Notes: generated by a model from the letters alone, not told the origin. Shown: positions 8,122-18,102, counted from the first letter of the stretch. The stretch is 40,504 bases of DNA from an uncultured Bacteroidota bacterium (GCA_903911135.1 CAIWCG010000077.1:1-40504); one strand, 5' to 3'. A program made the numbers and translations.

Positions 8122-9657
8122 ATGAATCTCAAAAATATCATCTCTAAATACTGGTCCACCAAACCTTTGCTCACCATACTTGTCGGAGCATCCGCCATAC
8201 GTTTGCTTTCCGTCGTCTTTTCCAAGGGGTTCGGCATGTTGGACGACCATTTCCTCATCATAGAATCCGCACAGTCGTGGGTAGATGGCTTTGATTACAA
8301 CAACTGGATCCCTTCCATCACCAAAACTGTCTCCACTCCTACAGGGCATCCCCTTTTCTATGCCGGCCTGCACTATTTACTGTTCAGCTTCTTGCAATTC
8401 CTCGGCATCACCGACCCACAAACGAAGATGTATTTCGTCCGCTTCGTCCATGCCGTCTATTCTCTCGCCATCATCTATTTCGGATACAAGATAACCCTCC
8501 GTTTATCCACCTTAAAGGCTGCAAAGACAGTCGGACTATTGCTCGCCTTCCTCTGGTTCATGCCTTTCATGTCCGTGCGCAACCTCATCGAGTTCGTATG
8601 CATCCCTCCCCTCATGTATGCCACGTGGTTAGTCATCAAAAACGAAGGAAAACACAAGTGGATACCCTATCTCTTCGTCGGATTTTTGTTAGGCCTCGCC
8701 TTCAACATCCGATTCCAGACCGTCACCTTCCTCTTTGGCTTCGGAATGTCCCTTTTACTCCTCAAAAAATGGAAAGAATCCGCCTTGATACTCCTCGGCT
8801 TCGCCATCTGCATCGCCTTGGTGCAGGCAGGTACTGATATGATTGTCTGGAAAAAACCTTTCATGGAGTTAACCGAATACATCCGATACAATCTTGCCAA
8901 CGCAGAGACCTACGGCACACAAAAATGGTACAACTACATCCTCCTCATAGCCGGCATTTTCCTCCCACCCATCTCCATCTTCCTCATCTTCGGCTTCTTC
9001 TTCGCTTTCCTCAAAAATTGGCGCCGATACCTCCTCATTTTTCTCCCCACACTCGTCTTTTTCGCCGCCCACTCGTACTTCCCCAACAAACAAGAGCGAT
9101 TCATCTTCCCTGCCCTTCCCTTCATCATCCTTTTAGGTACCATCGGTTGGTATTCCTTCGCCGAAACATCCCGATTCTGGGCCAAGAACACCCGATTGCA
9201 CGCTGCATGTTGGATATTCTTCTGGTCGCTGAACCTTTTCCCGCTCCTGTTCATCTCTTCCGCCTACTCAAAACGCAGTAGGGTAGAGGCCATGTGCTAT
9301 TTATCCGCCCAAAAAGACCTACGATACATCTTGATAGAGGAATCCCAGCACGAAGACTTCATCCAACCGCCCTTGTTTTACCTAAAACGATGGTGCTACA
9401 CCTATTATATCACCAAAAACTACACCTTGGACTCCCTGCAAAAGAACATCCTCACCAACGAACCCCGATATCGCCCCAACTATGTAGTTTTCAACGGCGA
9501 AGAAAACATAAACCAGCGCACAGAGTCCCTAAAACGCGCCTTCCCAAAGCTCGAATACATGACCACCATCCAGCCAGGGCTCATAGATAACATACTCCAC
9601 AAGCTGAACCACCATAACGCCAACTACGTATGCTATATCTACAAGACCAACGACTGA
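8122..9657 (+). CDS. GT22/Alg9-like integral membrane mannosyltransferase
   Basis: This 511-aa, strongly hydrophobic protein has about ten membrane segments. A conserved acidic pair, Asp41-Asp42, sits in GMLDDHF just after the first segment, the catalytic position in GT-C enzymes. NKQERFIFPALPF at about 321-333 matches the HKE-x-RF-x-x-P-x-x-P signature of family 22 (Alg9, PIG-B, PIG-M-like mannosyltransferases). It probably transfers a sugar from a polyprenyl-phosphate donor to a lipid- or protein-linked glycan on the periplasmic side. The acceptor is unknown. It stands alone, with richer C use than its neighbours. A roughly 120-residue soluble tail follows the last membrane segment. Confidence 0.75.
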   Translation: MNLKNIISKYWSTKPLLTILVGASAIRLLSVVFSKGFGMLDDHFLIIESAQSWVDGFDYNNWIPSITKTVSTPTGHPLFYAGLHYLLFSFLQFLGITDPQTKMYFVRFVHAVYSLAIIYFGYKITLRLSTLKAAKTVGLLLAFLWFMPFMSVRNLIEFVCIPPLMYATWLVIKNEGKHKWIPYLFVGFLLGLAFNIRFQTVTFLFGFGMSLLLLKKWKESALILLGFAICIALVQAGTDMIVWKKPFMELTEYIRYNLANAETYGTQKWYNYILLIAGIFLPPISIFLIFGFFFAFLKNWRRYLLIFLPTLVFFAAHSYFPNKQERFIFPALPFIILLGTIGWYSFAETSRFWAKNTRLHAACWIFFWSLNLFPLLFISSAYSKRSRVEAMCYLSAQKDLRYILIEESQHEDFIQPPLFYLKRWCYTYYITKNYTLDSLQKNILTNEPRYRPNYVVFNGEENINQRTESLKRAFPKLEYMTTIQPGLIDNILHKLNHHNANYVCYIYKTND

Positions 9658-9773
9658 TAAGGCACCAACAACAGCCATTTCCACAACCATACTTTTTATT
9701 TTCTTGACACGCATTTCATTTATATGGCATCACCACTGCGTGGATGAAACTATATAAATGGAATGAAGAATCA

Positions 9774-10013
9774 TTATTGATGATAATACAACATAAATGT
9801 TCAATAATAATAACCGTCTGCTTTAGCTGACGGATAAAAATGGCTATTATAGGCAGCTTTAGCCAAAGAATACAAATGTAGGTGGCTGAAGCCAGAATCA
9901 TTTTTGACTTTTTGGTCCGTCAGCTAAAGCAGACGGTTATTATTGTTATGAAAACTCAAGAAAGCTATACATTTTGATGCCTCCAAGCTCAAAAATCAGG
10001 AAATCATCAATAA
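9774..10013. repeat. Inverted-repeat-bounded intergenic element with 28-bp inner dyad
   Basis: TTATTGATGAT at 9774-9784 and its exact complement ATCATCAATAA at 10003-10013 bracket a 240-bp segment without a gene. Inside, positions 9806-9833 and 9917-9944 form a perfect 28-bp inverted repeat centred on the word CTGCTTTAGCTGACGG. Between these arms are two more related words, GGCAGCTTTAGCC (about 9851-9863) and GGTGGCTGAAGCC. The whole could fold into a long cruciform or RNA hairpin downstream of the GT22-like gene. No transposase is nearby. Confidence 0.65.
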
Positions 10014-10040
10014 ATACATTGATTATTAATGAACAAACCC

Positions 10041-10229
10041 CGCCTAAACCCTCCATTTCCTCGCCTCAAAATACCCAAAGTACGACGTAAACAGGTAAAA
10101 GTACGACGTAAATGAGCAAAAGTACGACGTAAATTTGGAAAAGCACGACGTAAATTTGGAAAAGCACGACGTAATTTTGGAAATCCTTGACGTGAATTTA
10201 AGAAACCTTGACGCATGTTTCCAATAAGC
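10041..10229. repeat. Intergenic 21-bp tandem array 2
   Basis: Units are built on AAGTACGACGTAAATTTGG. The CGACGTAA or TGACGTGA anchor is at 10083, 10104, 10125, 10146, 10167, 10188 and 10209, always 21 bp apart, with two weaker units at 10041 and 10062. The core TACGACGTA is a dyad (TACG, A, CGTA). The array lies between the convergent 3' ends of the GT22-like gene and the 313-aa gene. Confidence 0.9.
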
Positions 10230-10259
10230 ATGCACTTTTAGGATACATGCGTCAAGGTT
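10202..10259. terminator. Hairpin closing array 2, possible bidirectional terminator
   Basis: The last array unit contains ACCTTGACGCATGT, and a perfect complement ACATGCGTCAAGGT follows about 27 nt later, ending in TTTTTGTG on the plus strand. It therefore forms a stem of about 15 bp followed by T residues. Position between convergent genes fits a terminator, but the long loop makes this uncertain. Confidence 0.4.
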
Positions 10260-10300
10260 TTTGTGTTCTGATGTGCAGATTAGACCTAATTAATCAAGAA

Positions 10301-11242
10301 TTAATTAGTAAACGTTCCGTTATATTTACCAGGGTTTGTAGGATCATCATTTACTATCGTCGATGTTCCATGTCCATACCTGATTTTAAAGAATTCCGTT
10401 GAATTAACGATAACTGGAATTCCACTTAAATCAGTTCCTTTAAAGATTTTCCAAGATTTCGTTCCAGTATTTATTAGATGACTTCCCAATTTAAGATGTT
10501 GCAGCATCTTTGAGTCGAGCATATCCACCTCTCCGTCTCTTATCGTATCCTTTTGAGGAGAACTATCCACTTGTATGCCCCAATCGCCCGCCTTATGGGG
10601 GTTTTTACTGAAGGTGGCAAGGAGAAAATCCCCAGTTCCGATGCAGTCATCCACAAATTTCTCTGATAGCGTATCTCGCAGTTCGCATTGAGTTTCCTTT
10701 GCGTCATTGGTAGTCACCCAAAGCGCCATCTTGGTTATGGTAGGGGCTATCAGCGCCAGGTTGGCCACCAAATCAATGCTGTTTTCATCAAGAAACGTAG
10801 CCGAAAGGGGGCTGGTGCCCGCAGCCAAGGAATTATGATGGTCGATAAGGGCCTTTATTTCCAACAAATGGAGTTCCTTATTCTCCTTATAAACGATCTT
10901 GTTTCCGGAAGTGGTGATGCCAAACGCGCCAAGGCTGGTTATTTTCCTGCGATAGAATTTTTTCAGCAACTGTGCGCACATTATATGGTCGTTATCGAGA
11001 TTTCGAATCGTGGTATCGATTTCTTCCATTATCTTTTTACAGTCTTTTTCCTTCTGACTGAAGAGTCCATCCGCAATTTTGGCATCATTTATATTGGATT
11101 GGTCTTCGCCAATCACAATATCCTGTTCTTCAAAGAAGATGGTGAGAATGCTATCCACGCCATCGAGCACATGCTTTGCCTTAATGGTTCCGAACAGCTT
11201 AACCCAGCCGAGGAACGTAGTGGGATGTATAAATCGTGCCAT
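10301..11242 (-). CDS. Unrecognised 313-aa cytoplasmic protein
   Basis: I do not recognise a family. The protein has no signal peptide and no membrane segment. The first third is rich in charged residues and predicted helical (KEKDCKKIMEEIDTTIRNLDNDH, residues about 63-85). The middle has a hydrophobic Ala-rich helix (SIDLVANLALIAPTITKMAL). The C-terminal third is more beta-like and ends in Gly/Asn-rich sequence (YGHGTSTIVNDD, NPGKYNGTFTN). It is monocistronic, preceded by an AT-rich region and followed by array 2. The unknown 228-aa protein at 25041-25727 is similarly soluble and monocistronic, but I see no clear similarity between them. The open frame has consistent coding character and a clean ATG at 11242. 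Confidence 0.75.
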   Translation of the reverse strand: MARFIHPTTFLGWVKLFGTIKAKHVLDGVDSILTIFFEEQDIVIGEDQSNINDAKIADGLFSQKEKDCKKIMEEIDTTIRNLDNDHIMCAQLLKKFYRRKITSLGAFGITTSGNKIVYKENKELHLLEIKALIDHHNSLAAGTSPLSATFLDENSIDLVANLALIAPTITKMALWVTTNDAKETQCELRDTLSEKFVDDCIGTGDFLLATFSKNPHKAGDWGIQVDSSPQKDTIRDGEVDMLDSKMLQHLKLGSHLINTGTKSWKIFKGTDLSGIPVIVNSTEFFKIRYGHGTSTIVNDDPTNPGKYNGTFTN

Positions 11243-11732
11243 AATTTTATTATTTGGTTTCGGTAAAATTACAAATAAATTATATTCTTTTCCAAATATT
11301 TGCGTAAACTAATTAATTTTAGGCGACTTTTTTGGCACCTTTTTCAAGAAAATTCATGCCTTAGAAATGCCATTGCCTAAGGAAGACGTACTTTTATGGG
11401 GTCATGGATATTATTTTTACGCTTTTTTTGAGATTTACGTATTTTTTGGTGAAAAAGTGGTTTTTTGCTTCCCATTTTCTGCACTTGGAATTTTAGAAAC
11501 ATCGTTTTGAGGCATGAAAATAAGTGGTGATGGCAGGTATTCATCCATTGAAATTCAAGAAGTTTCAAGCTTAGTCATGGAATCGAAAAAGATGATTTTA
11601 ATTAGGTATAATTAAATTTATTTATGACCTATATCATGTTTAAAAAATCTTTTTATACATTTGCCGCAAACAAAAACAGTCGGGGGTGCCGAAAACCGAA
11701 TAGAGTAGGCGAGAAAAATAATATTACTAACA
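11243..11732. other. Divergent AT-rich intergenic region
   Basis: These 490 bp separate the divergent 313-aa gene and the adhesin. I see no gene, no array with a 21-bp period and no copy of the Flavo-1-like element. There are many T-runs between 11320 and 11460. The adhesin promoter lies near the right end. The expected leader of that transcript contains an unusual G-rich stretch, CAGTCGGGGGTGCCG at about 11678-11692. Confidence 0.5.
11656..11663 (+). promoter_or_regulatory. -7 box of the giant adhesin gene
   Basis: TACATTTG fits TANNTTTG exactly. No good TTTG is present about 20 bp upstream, so the -33 box is weak or absent. Initiation here would give a leader of about 60 nt before the ATG at 11733. 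Confidence 0.45.
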
Positions 11733-14700
11733 ATGAGATTTTTTACTAAACACAACTCTAACCCAGCAAAATCGGCAGTTTCAGTACTGCTAAAGGCGAT
11801 GGTCGTTGCCTTATTATTAACGACCGGCATGAAAACGGAAACCTACGCCGCATATGCCATCGGCAACAACGCAGTGGCAGCAGCCAGCGTTTGCCCAGGG
11901 GCAGTTCAGGTACCGATACACAGTTTTTCCATCGCGGTAACGGGCGCCACCAACAACATGACGGGCTTCCGATTCGTAACCACGGGAACCTATGTACCGG
12001 CAGACATCATCCGCTTTCAATTATGGAGAGGAACCACGAACAGTTTAGCCGCTGCGACGCAAGTTGGCACCAACTTGGCTCCTGGAGCCGTAGGTACGCA
12101 GACCTTTGCCGCCTTCACCACTGCCATGACCACCGGAACGACTTACTATTTTTGGGTAACGATGGACGCTGCCGCCGCTCCGACTGCCGGACACACGATA
12201 AAAGTGAACGGAACCTTGACAACGAATACCACTCCTACATCTAACTCGACAGCTTCTGTAGCAAGCGGTACACAAACCTTCGCTGCGAATCCTACCGTTA
12301 GCGCTGGGAGTCCATTTACCAAGACTTGCAGTTCCAATGCCAACGGAGCGGTGATAGGAGAGACGCCTGTGAGTGGCTTTGCCTACCATTGGCTGCCTAC
12401 TGCCGGCTTGTCGAATGCCAATATTGCCAACCCAACGGCTAACCCTACCGTAACGACTACCTATACCGTATATAAGACTAGCTTAAGCAGCGGTTGTGCT
12501 GCCAGCGCTACTGTAACGGTTACCGTAACCGGCACTACGCTTACCCCTACCATCAATAATATTGGCGGAACCTTCTTCTTGTGTGGCGGCAGCACGAAAT
12601 TGTATACTGCCACCGCCTATGCATCTTGGGTTTGGAGCACTGGCGCTACCACTGACACCATTACGGTGGTTACTGGCGGCGCTTACAGGGTTACCGTTAC
12701 CGATGCGAATGGCTGTACCGGCACTGCTACTCGCAATGTTACCACCTTCTTGAACCCTCAACCAGTTATCAATGCCAGTGGCCCAACAACGTTTGCTTGT
12801 CCCGGCAGTGTGAATCTATATTTGTCAACAGTTTATGGCAGTTATCATTGGAGCACTGGTGCTACCACCGATACGATTACAGCTACCACAGGCGGAACTT
12901 ATACTGTTACCGTAACGACTACAGGAGGTTGTACTGGTGTGGCCAATAGAACCGTAACGGTTACACCTGTTGCCGTAACGGTTAGTGCAAACGGCCCAAC
13001 GACTTTCAATTGCGGCGGAAATGTGAAACTTTATGCAAATACGACTTTTTCAAGTTACTTATGGAGTACCGGAGCCACTACAGATACTATAACTGTCATC
13101 ACTGGAGGTACTTATACCTTAACTGTTACGAATGCACAAGGCTGTACGGGTACAGCAAACAGAGTAGTGACGGTGAATTTGACCACTGCACTTGCCATTG
13201 GCGCAAACGGGCCTACCACTTTCACCTGTGGGGGTAATGTAAAATTATATGCGACTACATTATTCAGCACTTATCTTTGGAGTACTGGCGCAACCACTGA
13301 TACCATCACCGTTACGGCTGGAGGAAACTACACATTGACTGTAACTACGGCAAATGGATGTACGGCAAGCGCTACCAGAGCCGTAACAGTAAACGCCATA
13401 GCCACACCTACAGTCACTGCTAGCGGACCAACGACATTTACTTGTGGAGGATTTGTGAAGTTATATACTTCTACGCTATATACCTCCTGGTTATGGAGCA
13501 ATGGGTCCACAACAGACACCATTGTGGTGACTACCGCTGGAAATTATAGAGTTACCGTAACAAATGCTGCCGGATGTACAGCAGTGAGTGCCAATACCGC
13601 AATAACGGTGAATGCAATTGCTGCTCCGACTATCGGTTCTGTCGGTCCGTTGACATTTACTTGTGGAAGCAGTGTTAAATTGTACACTACTTCGCTATAT
13701 AATGGCTGGTTGTGGAGCAATGGAGCAACAACGGATACAGTAACCATCGCCGCAGCGGGTAATTATAGAGTTACCGTTACCAATGCCGTTGGATGTACTG
13801 CCAGAAGCACCTTTACGACAGTAACCGTTACACCAATCACTGCCCCAACCATCAATGCGAGTGGACCTACCACCTTTGCTTGTCCTGGAAGCGTTAAGTT
13901 GTATACTTCAACCTTATATACAGGGTGGCACTGGAGCACAGGAGCTACCACTGATACTATAACAGTTACTCAAACCGGCAATTATGTTGTTACTGTTACC
14001 AACAATGCTGGTTGTACCAACACACAAACTCGAACAGTAACCGTAACACCTCCCATTGTAGCAATTGGAGCCAGTGGTCCTACAACCTTCTGTACTGGTG
14101 GTAGCGTAAGGCTTTACACAACCACATCATTTACATCATGGGTATGGAGCACGGGTGCCACAACCGATACTATTTCGATTACTACTGTAGGAACTTATCG
14201 TGTTACCGTAACAACAGGAAATGGATGTACTGCAACGGCTACACAAGTTGTAACTGTGAATGCAAATCCAAACCCAACAATTAATGTAAACGGACCTACT
14301 AGTTTTTGTCAAGGAGGAACTGTTACCTTAACTGTTGCTGGATTTTATACTGCTTACCATTGGAGTACTGGAGCTACAACGAACAATATAGTTGTGAATG
14401 CAAGCGGTACATATACTGTGACGGTTACTAATAATACAGGATGTACCGGAACCAACTTCAGGACAATAACTGTTTATCCTGCCCCTACCCCAACAATAAC
14501 AGCAAATGGTCCTACAACTTTCTGTGTTGGAGGTAGTGTACAATTATCAACACAGACCTTCAGCACCTATAATTGGAGTAATGGAGCAACAACAAATACC
14601 ATTAATGTGACTACAGCTGGAACCTATAGAGTAACAGTTACCAGTGCGCAAGGTTGTACTGCAACTGCCACACAGGTAATTGTTGTTAACCCATCACCAA

Positions 14701-17700
14701 CCCCTGTAATTTCAGCAAGTGGTCCTACCACTTTCTGTAATGGAGGTTCCGTGTTTTTAAGCAGTGCTGGCTATTCTTCCTACTTGTGGACTTCAGGTTC
14801 AACGGTTAATACTATCTTGGTAACGACAGGTGGTACATATATTGTAACTGTTACAAATGCAAATGGATGTACAGGAACAGCAACACAAATTGTAACTGTC
14901 AACAATGCAACGACAGCTTCGATTACTCCAAGTGGTCCTACAAACTTTTGTACCGGTGGTTCGGTGAATTTATCTGCCAATGCAAGTACTTCCTATTTAT
15001 GGAGTAACGCTGCAACAACCCAAGCAATAACAGTCAACTCAACAGGTACTTATACCGTTACAATCACTGGCAATACAGGTTGTACAGCTACCGCTTCCCA
15101 AATTGTTAATGTAACAAGTTCATTGAGTACTTCGATTACTCCTTCTGGGCCAACAACAATCTGTGATGGAAATTCAGTTACATTAGATGCTGGAACATAT
15201 ACGAATTATGTATGGAGCACAGGAGCTTCAACTCAAACAATCAGCCCAACCACATCAGGAACCTATTCTGTTACGGTAACAGCTAGTGCAGGTTGTACCG
15301 GAACTGCTACGCAGACAATAACTGTTAATGCTAACCCAGTTCCAACTATTACTCCATACAGTTCCACTACATTCTGTATCGGAGGCAATGTCCATCTTGA
15401 TGCTGGTGCGTTCAATAGTTATAGCTGGAGCACAGGGGCCACCAATGAAATCGTAACTGCCACCACCTCTGGAAACTATGTTGTTACAGTATCTAATGCA
15501 TCTGGTTGTACCGCAACTGCGTCTCAAGCAGTTACCGTAAATCCTCTTGCCACTCCTGTTATTACTGCAAATGGACCACTTAATTTCTGTGCTGGTGGTA
15601 ATGTAACTTTAGATGCCGGAACTTATAATGCTTATATTTGGAGCAATGGTAACAATACCCATGCTACAACTGTCAATACAACAGGTACTTACACTGTAAC
15701 AGTTACCGATGCAAACGGTTGTACAGGTACTGCTTCACAAGCAGTCGTTCAATCTGCTGTTTTGGTTCCTACCATATCTGTTTCAGGTCCTACTACCTTC
15801 TGTACTGGCGGTTCCGTAACTCTAGACGCTGGCAATTATACTTCCTTTGAATGGAGCAATGCAGCAACCACTCAAACAATCAATGTCACTACTTCAGGAA
15901 GTTATGTCGTTACCGTTACAAATACTGGCGGATGTTCTGGAACTGGTACTCAAGTGGTCACAGTAAACACAATCCCATCGCCAGTCATTACTGCATCTGG
16001 TCCTACTACCTTCTGCGTTGGTGGTTCTGTTAACTTGACAACAGGAAACTATTCCGGATATAATTGGAGTACTGGCGAAACTACTCAAACCATTACTGTC
16101 TCTACTCAAAATAGTTATACCGTTACCATTACTGACAATAACGGTTGCATCAGCAGCGCATCTCAATCTATTGTTGTCAATGCTAACCCAACTCCTAGTA
16201 TTACTGCTGCTGGACCTACCACCTTCTGTTCTGGTGGTTCCGTCAGTTTGGATGCTGGTACTTATACAGGTTATAGCTGGAGTAATTCCTCTACTACTGA
16301 AACTACAACCGCTGCAGCAAATGGCAACTATGTAGTTACAGTTACTGACAACAATGGCTGTCATGGTTCAACTACCGTTGCCATTACCGTTAACGCACTG
16401 CCAACACCTACCATCACTCCTGATGGCCCTATAAACTTCTGCCCAGGTGGCACAGTGCATTTGGATGGTGGTCTTTACAACTTGTTCATGTGGAGCACCG
16501 GTGCAACAACTGAAGTTATTACCGCTTCGGCTTCTGCTACCTATGTTGTTACGGTTACCGACCTTAACGGTTGTACTGCTACCACTTCCTTGGTTATTGT
16601 CAATTTCACTCCTCCTGCTCCATCCATTACATCAAGCGGCCCAACAACATTCTGTGCTGGTGGTTCGGTAAATCTGGATGCCGGTTCCTATATCGATTAT
16701 ACCTGGAGCACTGGTAGTTCTGTAGAAGTGATTACCACAAACACTGCCGGAACCTACACCGTTACCGTTACCGATGGCAATGGCTGTGTCGGAAGCGGTT
16801 CTGCTACCATCAGCATCAATGCTCTTCCTACTCCAACCATCACTGCCAACGGCCCAACTACCTTCTGCTCCGGTGGCTCGGTAGTATTGGATGCTGGCGC
16901 TTACTCTTCTTATGTATGGAACAATGCCAACACCAGCCAGACCATCACGGTTAATGCTGCAGGTACTTATGATGTAACCGTTACCGACAACAATGGCTGC
17001 TCTGCTACAGCTACCCAAGATGTTATTGTCAATTTCAACCCTACCCCTACCATTACAGCGAATGGCCCTACCACTTTCTGTGATGGCGGTTCGGTGACGC
17101 TTGATGCAGGTACTTACATCTCCTACAACTGGAGCACCACTCAAACATCGGAAACCATTAACGTCATCAATTCTAACACTTATATCGCTACCGTTACCGA
17201 TGTGAATGGCTGCACAGGCACCGCTTCTCAAGCCGTAACCGTTAATCCATTGCCAAACGTAACCATCGACACCAGCGGCTCTACCACTTTCTGCAGCACT
17301 GGTTCTTTGACCTTGCATGCAGGCACTTGGGCTGGTTACCACTGGAGCACTGGCGCTACCATCGACAGCATTGTGGTGAACACTTCCGGTAATTACATCG
17401 TAACCGTAACCAATGGCAACGGCTGTACCTCTTCCGCTTCCATTACCGCTACCGTTCTCACTGCGCCTACCGTATCGCTTACCTTAAACCAACATTTGGT
17501 TTGCATCAACTGGCCTATCTTCTCGTTGGGTGGTGGAGCTCCATCTGGTGGATTTTATACCGGTGCTAGCGTTAGTGCTGGTCAGTTCAATCCTGCCATT
17601 GCTGGCGTTGGCGCACATGGAATCACCTACACCTATACCGATGGTCAGGGTTGCAGCAACACCGCTGTCGACAGCATCACGGTAAATGCCTGTACCGATG

Positions 17701-17966
17701 TTCCTGCCCTCAATAACGGTTTCTTCGTTAATGTGTTCCCTAATCCAAACGACGGTAATTTCACCGTAGATTATAAGCTGGAATCCAATATCACGGCCAT
17801 CATCATCACTGATATTGCCGGAAGATTGGTGTATTCCAAGGCCATCAATGGCATGGAAGGTTCGCAAGTCATCAATGCCGCTGCGATGAGCAAAGGCATC
17901 TATTACTATCAACTGAATGCCGGCAACAATGTCATTGCAAACGGCAAGATGGTGATCATCAAATAA
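11733..17966 (+). CDS. Giant Ig-like-repeat surface adhesin with T9SS type A sorting domain
   Basis: This 2077-aa protein has a signal peptide of about 40 residues (VLLKAMVVALLLTTG core, cleavage probably near TYAAYA). An N-terminal beta-rich domain lies at about 45-190, followed by a linker Ig-like unit. Then come 23 tandem Ig-like repeats of about 71 residues, from about 272 to 1910, each with SGPTTFC-x-GGSV-x-L, a YxWSTGATT turn and TYTVTVTNANGCTGTATQ. One divergent Ig-like unit follows, and the last 75 residues are a type A sorting domain (VNVFPNPNDGNFTV, ITDIAGRLVYS, KGIYYYQL, GKMVIIK). The conserved Cys near each repeat start and the Cys in NGC probably pair. The protein is very rich in Thr and Ser, making it a likely surface adhesin and possible O-glycan carrier. 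Codon choice changes along the gene: C-rich at both ends and A/T-rich in the middle. A strong terminator follows. Confidence 0.93.
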   Translation: MRFFTKHNSNPAKSAVSVLLKAMVVALLLTTGMKTETYAAYAIGNNAVAAASVCPGAVQVPIHSFSIAVTGATNNMTGFRFVTTGTYVPADIIRFQLWRGTTNSLAAATQVGTNLAPGAVGTQTFAAFTTAMTTGTTYYFWVTMDAAAAPTAGHTIKVNGTLTTNTTPTSNSTASVASGTQTFAANPTVSAGSPFTKTCSSNANGAVIGETPVSGFAYHWLPTAGLSNANIANPTANPTVTTTYTVYKTSLSSGCAASATVTVTVTGTTLTPTINNIGGTFFLCGGSTKLYTATAYASWVWSTGATTDTITVVTGGAYRVTVTDANGCTGTATRNVTTFLNPQPVINASGPTTFACPGSVNLYLSTVYGSYHWSTGATTDTITATTGGTYTVTVTTTGGCTGVANRTVTVTPVAVTVSANGPTTFNCGGNVKLYANTTFSSYLWSTGATTDTITVITGGTYTLTVTNAQGCTGTANRVVTVNLTTALAIGANGPTTFTCGGNVKLYATTLFSTYLWSTGATTDTITVTAGGNYTLTVTTANGCTASATRAVTVNAIATPTVTASGPTTFTCGGFVKLYTSTLYTSWLWSNGSTTDTIVVTTAGNYRVTVTNAAGCTAVSANTAITVNAIAAPTIGSVGPLTFTCGSSVKLYTTSLYNGWLWSNGATTDTVTIAAAGNYRVTVTNAVGCTARSTFTTVTVTPITAPTINASGPTTFACPGSVKLYTSTLYTGWHWSTGATTDTITVTQTGNYVVTVTNNAGCTNTQTRTVTVTPPIVAIGASGPTTFCTGGSVRLYTTTSFTSWVWSTGATTDTISITTVGTYRVTVTTGNGCTATATQVVTVNANPNPTINVNGPTSFCQGGTVTLTVAGFYTAYHWSTGATTNNIVVNASGTYTVTVTNNTGCTGTNFRTITVYPAPTPTITANGPTTFCVGGSVQLSTQTFSTYNWSNGATTNTINVTTAGTYRVTVTSAQGCTATATQVIVVNPSPTPVISASGPTTFCNGGSVFLSSAGYSSYLWTSGSTVNTILVTTGGTYIVTVTNANGCTGTATQIVTVNNATTASITPSGPTNFCTGGSVNLSANASTSYLWSNAATTQAITVNSTGTYTVTITGNTGCTATASQIVNVTSSLSTSITPSGPTTICDGNSVTLDAGTYTNYVWSTGASTQTISPTTSGTYSVTVTASAGCTGTATQTITVNANPVPTITPYSSTTFCIGGNVHLDAGAFNSYSWSTGATNEIVTATTSGNYVVTVSNASGCTATASQAVTVNPLATPVITANGPLNFCAGGNVTLDAGTYNAYIWSNGNNTHATTVNTTGTYTVTVTDANGCTGTASQAVVQSAVLVPTISVSGPTTFCTGGSVTLDAGNYTSFEWSNAATTQTINVTTSGSYVVTVTNTGGCSGTGTQVVTVNTIPSPVITASGPTTFCVGGSVNLTTGNYSGYNWSTGETTQTITVSTQNSYTVTITDNNGCISSASQSIVVNANPTPSITAAGPTTFCSGGSVSLDAGTYTGYSWSNSSTTETTTAAANGNYVVTVTDNNGCHGSTTVAITVNALPTPTITPDGPINFCPGGTVHLDGGLYNLFMWSTGATTEVITASASATYVVTVTDLNGCTATTSLVIVNFTPPAPSITSSGPTTFCAGGSVNLDAGSYIDYTWSTGSSVEVITTNTAGTYTVTVTDGNGCVGSGSATISINALPTPTITANGPTTFCSGGSVVLDAGAYSSYVWNNANTSQTITVNAAGTYDVTVTDNNGCSATATQDVIVNFNPTPTITANGPTTFCDGGSVTLDAGTYISYNWSTTQTSETINVINSNTYIATVTDVNGCTGTASQAVTVNPLPNVTIDTSGSTTFCSTGSLTLHAGTWAGYHWSTGATIDSIVVNTSGNYIVTVTNGNGCTSSASITATVLTAPTVSLTLNQHLVCINWPIFSLGGGAPSGGFYTGASVSAGQFNPAIAGVGAHGITYTYTDGQGCSNTAVDSITVNACTDVPALNNGFFVNVFPNPNDGNFTVDYKLESNITAIIITDIAGRLVYSKAINGMEGSQVINAAAMSKGIYYYQLNAGNNVIANGKMVIIK
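12546..17468 (+). repeat. 23 in-frame Ig-like coding repeats of the adhesin
   Basis: About 4.9 kb of tandem units averages 214 bp. Protein conservation is strong, but the DNA is diverged at synonymous positions, so the repeats are old and not a recent slippage product. In repeats 1-8 the start motif usually has TFxCGGxVKLYT, while repeats 9-23 have TFCxGGSVxLDAG, which splits the repeats into two subfamilies. Confidence 0.9.
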
Positions 17967-18001
17967 GACAAAAAACCTTTCGCCAAGGGCATTTTTCAAA
18001 C

Positions 18002-18040
18002 AAACAGCCGCTTCATTGATTTGGAGCGGCTGTTTTTGTT
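18002..18040 (+). terminator. Terminator of the adhesin gene
   Basis: AAACAGCCGCT (18002-18012) and AGCGGCTGTTT (18025-18035) form an 11-bp perfect stem with a 12-nt loop, followed by TTTGTTTTAT. It lies 36 bp past the stop codon and reads as a classical intrinsic terminator on the plus strand. Confidence 0.85.
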
Positions 18041-18102
18041 TTATCAAGTCATCAATAAATATTTTTAATGATTGATGAGTCTTGATTACCATATAATTAT
18101 CT

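Noticed and set aside
12045-17342. Several open frames of 60-236 codons antisense to the adhesin
   Set aside because: They arise from the repetitive Thr/Ser/Gly codons of the sense strand, repeat with the same period, and have no start or ribosome-binding context.
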